From: Desulfatiglans sp.
GTDB lineage: Bacteria; Desulfobacterota; DSM-4660; Desulfatiglandales; HGW-15
Assembly: GCA_012513605.1 (NCBI GenBank)
Contig: JAAZBV010000043.1
Coordinates: forward strand, 1-53,521
Direction of reading: 5' to 3'
Length of the DNA stretch: 53,521 bases
The notes beneath the pieces were generated by a model, which was not told where the DNA came from, ran no database searches, and saw only the letters and a program-made list of their open reading frames with translations. Positions 51,745 through 53,521 of this stretch are shown here, in pieces. The position numbers and the translations under genes are program-made. The number at the start of each line of letters is the position of its first letter. Positions within the stretch are counted from its first letter, which is position 1.

Positions 51745-52661
51745 AAGTTTTAGTAGCAGAAGATGACTTGACATCAAGAACAATCCTGGGGGCAATACTT
51801 GCCAAATGGGGTTATGAAGTAGTATTTGCGGTTGACGGGCAGCAGGCAATGGATATCCTGTCGCAGCCTGATGGGCCTAAACTTGCCCTTCTTGACTGGA
51901 ACATGCCGGTTTTGTCAGGAATAGATGTATGCAGGAATCTAAGAAAAGCGCAGGTTAATGATACTATCTACATAATCATGCTAACCGCAAAGAGCGAGAA
52001 AAGGAATATCGTTGAGGGTCTCAATGCAGGTGCAAACGATTATATAATAAAACCCTATGACAATGAAGAGCTTCAGGCACGGATTAATGTGGGGAAACGC
52101 ATGGTGGAAATACAGTCAGAGCTGGAAAAGGCCAAACATGCGCTTATCTATGAGGCCATGCATGACTCACTAACAGGGCTCTATAACAGAAAGGCCATAC
52201 TTGAAATGCTTGCAAAGGAGCTTTCGCGGATTAAACGGAACGGCAGTATACTCCATATAGGCATGTGTGACCTTGATCATTTCAAGTTGATTAATGACAG
52301 ATATGGCCACCAGACAGGTGATGAAATACTCCAGGGTTTTGCCAGGATCATGAACTCAAATCTGAGAGAACATGACTTTATCGGCAGGTATGGTGGAGAG
52401 GAATTTTTGATTATCTTACCCTCATCAGAAAGCAATATTAATAAGATGACATGTTTTACCAGGCTGCACAGGGTTATAGCAGATACAAAGATAGCGACAA
52501 GGTCAGGTGATCTATCTGTTACTGTGAGTATAGGCGTAACAAAAGCAGATGGAGAAAAGGGTATTGATGAGATACTGTCTGAGGCAGATAATGCCCTTTA
52601 CAGGGCCAAGAACACAAGAAACGCCATATGCTATTCAGAACAATGTGGTGCGCCTTCATGA
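51741..52661 (+). CDS. response regulator with GGDEF domain (diguanylate cyclase)
   Basis: The product is 306 aa. The receiver spans 1-120, with AEDD, acceptor Asp52 (LLDWNMP) and Lys in IIKPYD. A short helix links it to a GGDEF domain at about 140-295: [30 protein letters not shown] and the active-site GGEEF at 218-222. The inhibitory site RxxD (REHD) lies exactly five residues before it, so product inhibition by c-di-GMP is expected. The enzyme makes c-di-GMP when phosphorylated. Translation is coupled to the hybrid kinase by ATGA. Confidence 0.95.
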   Translation: MKVLVAEDDLTSRTILGAILAKWGYEVVFAVDGQQAMDILSQPDGPKLALLDWNMPVLSGIDVCRNLRKAQVNDTIYIIMLTAKSEKRNIVEGLNAGANDYIIKPYDNEELQARINVGKRMVEIQSELEKAKHALIYEAMHDSLTGLYNRKAILEMLAKELSRIKRNGSILHIGMCDLDHFKLINDRYGHQTGDEILQGFARIMNSNLREHDFIGRYGGEEFLIILPSSESNINKMTCFTRLHRVIADTKIATRSGDLSVTVSIGVTKADGEKGIDEILSEADNALYRAKNTRNAICYSEQCGAPS

Positions 52662-52664
52662 TGG

Positions 52665-53521
52665 CTATTTATAGATCTCCTCATGATAGCATTTCCATTT
52701 CCTGTGAATCCACAGCCATAGTTCAGGCTGCTCCCTGATTGCCTTTTCAATGGTATCATTCTGAAGCTGTGTGGCCTGGGTCATATCAAGCCCTTCAATG
52801 TTTAACTCAGGGAAGAAGACGAGTCGGTGTTTTGTTACATCCTTTGTGCGGTACATAAACATGGGAACAACAGGGATATGATATTTGCTTGCAAGGCTAT
52901 ATATAAGCGGAATGGTTGATGCCTTCTGATTGAAAAAGTGGCAGGGTATCCCTTCGCGAAGGTTAGCCTTCCTGTCTGAAAAGATAACAAGATCCTCGCC
53001 ACTCTTAAGTTTTTTAATGGCCGGTCTGAGCCCGTTTTCCTTATAGAGTATGCCTACACCAAAATTTTCATTATTGAAAACCCTCTCCTTCTCAATAATA
53101 GGGTTATCAATCATTCTGACAATAAAATTAAGCCTGTTAAAGGTGTCAGCGAAATAGAGGTGGGCATATTCCCAGTTCCCAAAATGGGCGCTTAATATGA
53201 TAACTGAGGGGTTCTTTTTTCTGGCTGCGATCAGATGCTCTTCGCCTTCAACATGAATACGGGTCTTTAATTTATCCATGCCCTTTCTTGTTAACCGCAT
53301 CATGTGTATCCATTCAAATCCCATCATGCCATAGTGCATAAAGTTTGATCTGGCAATAGCCTTTAACTCCTTTTCATTCTTTTCTTTGCCATACGCAAAT
53401 TTTAGGTTTATCAAAGAGATTCTTCTATGATGAGGGTCAATCAGATAAAAGATGAGGCCAAAAAGTCGACCAAAGAAGAGCCATATCCTTAAGGGGAATA
53501 TCCTTGATATAAGATGAAATG
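52665..53521 (-). CDS. lipid A acyltransferase family (LpxL/HtrB-like), 5' end cut
   Basis: The frame is open to the right edge, so the start lies outside the window; 284 codons are visible. From the edge it reads through a membrane helix (LFFGRLFGLIFYLIDPHHRRIS) into INLKFAYG, the usual N-terminus of this family. The catalytic HX4E is HFGNWE (in SAHFGNWEYAH). FSDRKANLREGIPCHFFNQKA and the C-terminal PELWLWIHRKWK block, close to the common WxHRRWK, are also typical. It adds a secondary acyl chain to lipid A or its precursor at the inner membrane. It fits the nearby LPS-core genes. Its stop is three bases from the REC-GGDEF stop. Confidence 0.88.
   Translation of the reverse strand, partial: FHLISRIFPLRIWLFFGRLFGLIFYLIDPHHRRISLINLKFAYGKEKNEKELKAIARSNFMHYGMMGFEWIHMMRLTRKGMDKLKTRIHVEGEEHLIAARKKNPSVIILSAHFGNWEYAHLYFADTFNRLNFIVRMIDNPIIEKERVFNNENFGVGILYKENGLRPAIKKLKSGEDLVIFSDRKANLREGIPCHFFNQKASTIPLIYSLASKYHIPVVPMFMYRTKDVTKHRLVFFPELNIEGLDMTQATQLQNDTIEKAIREQPELWLWIHRKWKCYHEEIYK

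Overview
The window looks like a chromosomal stretch of a Gram-negative, probably deltaproteobacterial (Desulfobacterota-like) organism. This is inferred from gene content, not from a marker-gene comparison. The pointers are LPS and lipid A genes, sigma-54 control, very large hybrid histidine kinases, a class III cyclase with a TPR-like body, an OFA-type MFS carrier, and the nrnA-mgtE and ileS-lgt pairs.

Layout. Positions 1-4100 hold a secreted beta-helix/beta-propeller protein and a Sel1-repeat protein. Positions 4106-7609 hold a radical SAM protein and a DUF212 membrane protein, read leftward from a good sigma-54 promoter, with a divergent gene for a sigma-54 activator. Positions 7806-10538 hold a sodium:solute symporter, two membrane microproteins (35 and 37 aa) and a ZIP metal transporter. 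Positions about 10546-17283 are an integrated element in a tRNA-Leu(CAA) gene. It is flanked by a 57-nt imperfect direct repeat of the tRNA 3' half. It carries a tyrosine integrase, an excisionase-like protein, a winged-helix replication-initiator-like protein overlapping a five-copy iteron array, a GC-rich block that looks like a structured RNA, and unknown cargo. It reads as a small integrative element with its own iteron replicon.

Positions 17227-27206 return to core genes: tRNA-Leu, tRNA-Ala, a cyclase/TPR protein with a CCHC zinc knuckle, mgtE, an nrnA-like gene, a lipoprotein, ileS and lgt. Positions 27434-33766 hold an OFA-family carrier and a leftward series: fluoride riboswitch, crcB, DUF190/CBS protein, an internally deleted MFS gene, enolase and a HAD-like protein. 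Positions 34061-38644 hold a hybrid kinase and a single-domain response regulator. Positions 38660-44728 are an LPS-core-type cluster with three small sugar kinases, two GT9 and one GT2 glycosyltransferases. Positions 44815-53521 hold an anchored protein, DUF2284, aroB, a response regulator, a second hybrid kinase coupled to a REC-GGDEF protein, and a lipid A acyltransferase cut by the window edge.

How the parts work together. Three close matches to the sigma-54 -24/-12 consensus lie before the radical SAM operon and before each of the two hybrid kinases, and one sigma-54 activator is encoded here. The strongest candidate for an undescribed system is the tRNA-Leu element: integrase, Rep with iterons, an RNA stem that could hide the rep ribosome-binding site, a candidate structured RNA with a tRNA-Leu-like start, and a coupled pair of unknown proteins.
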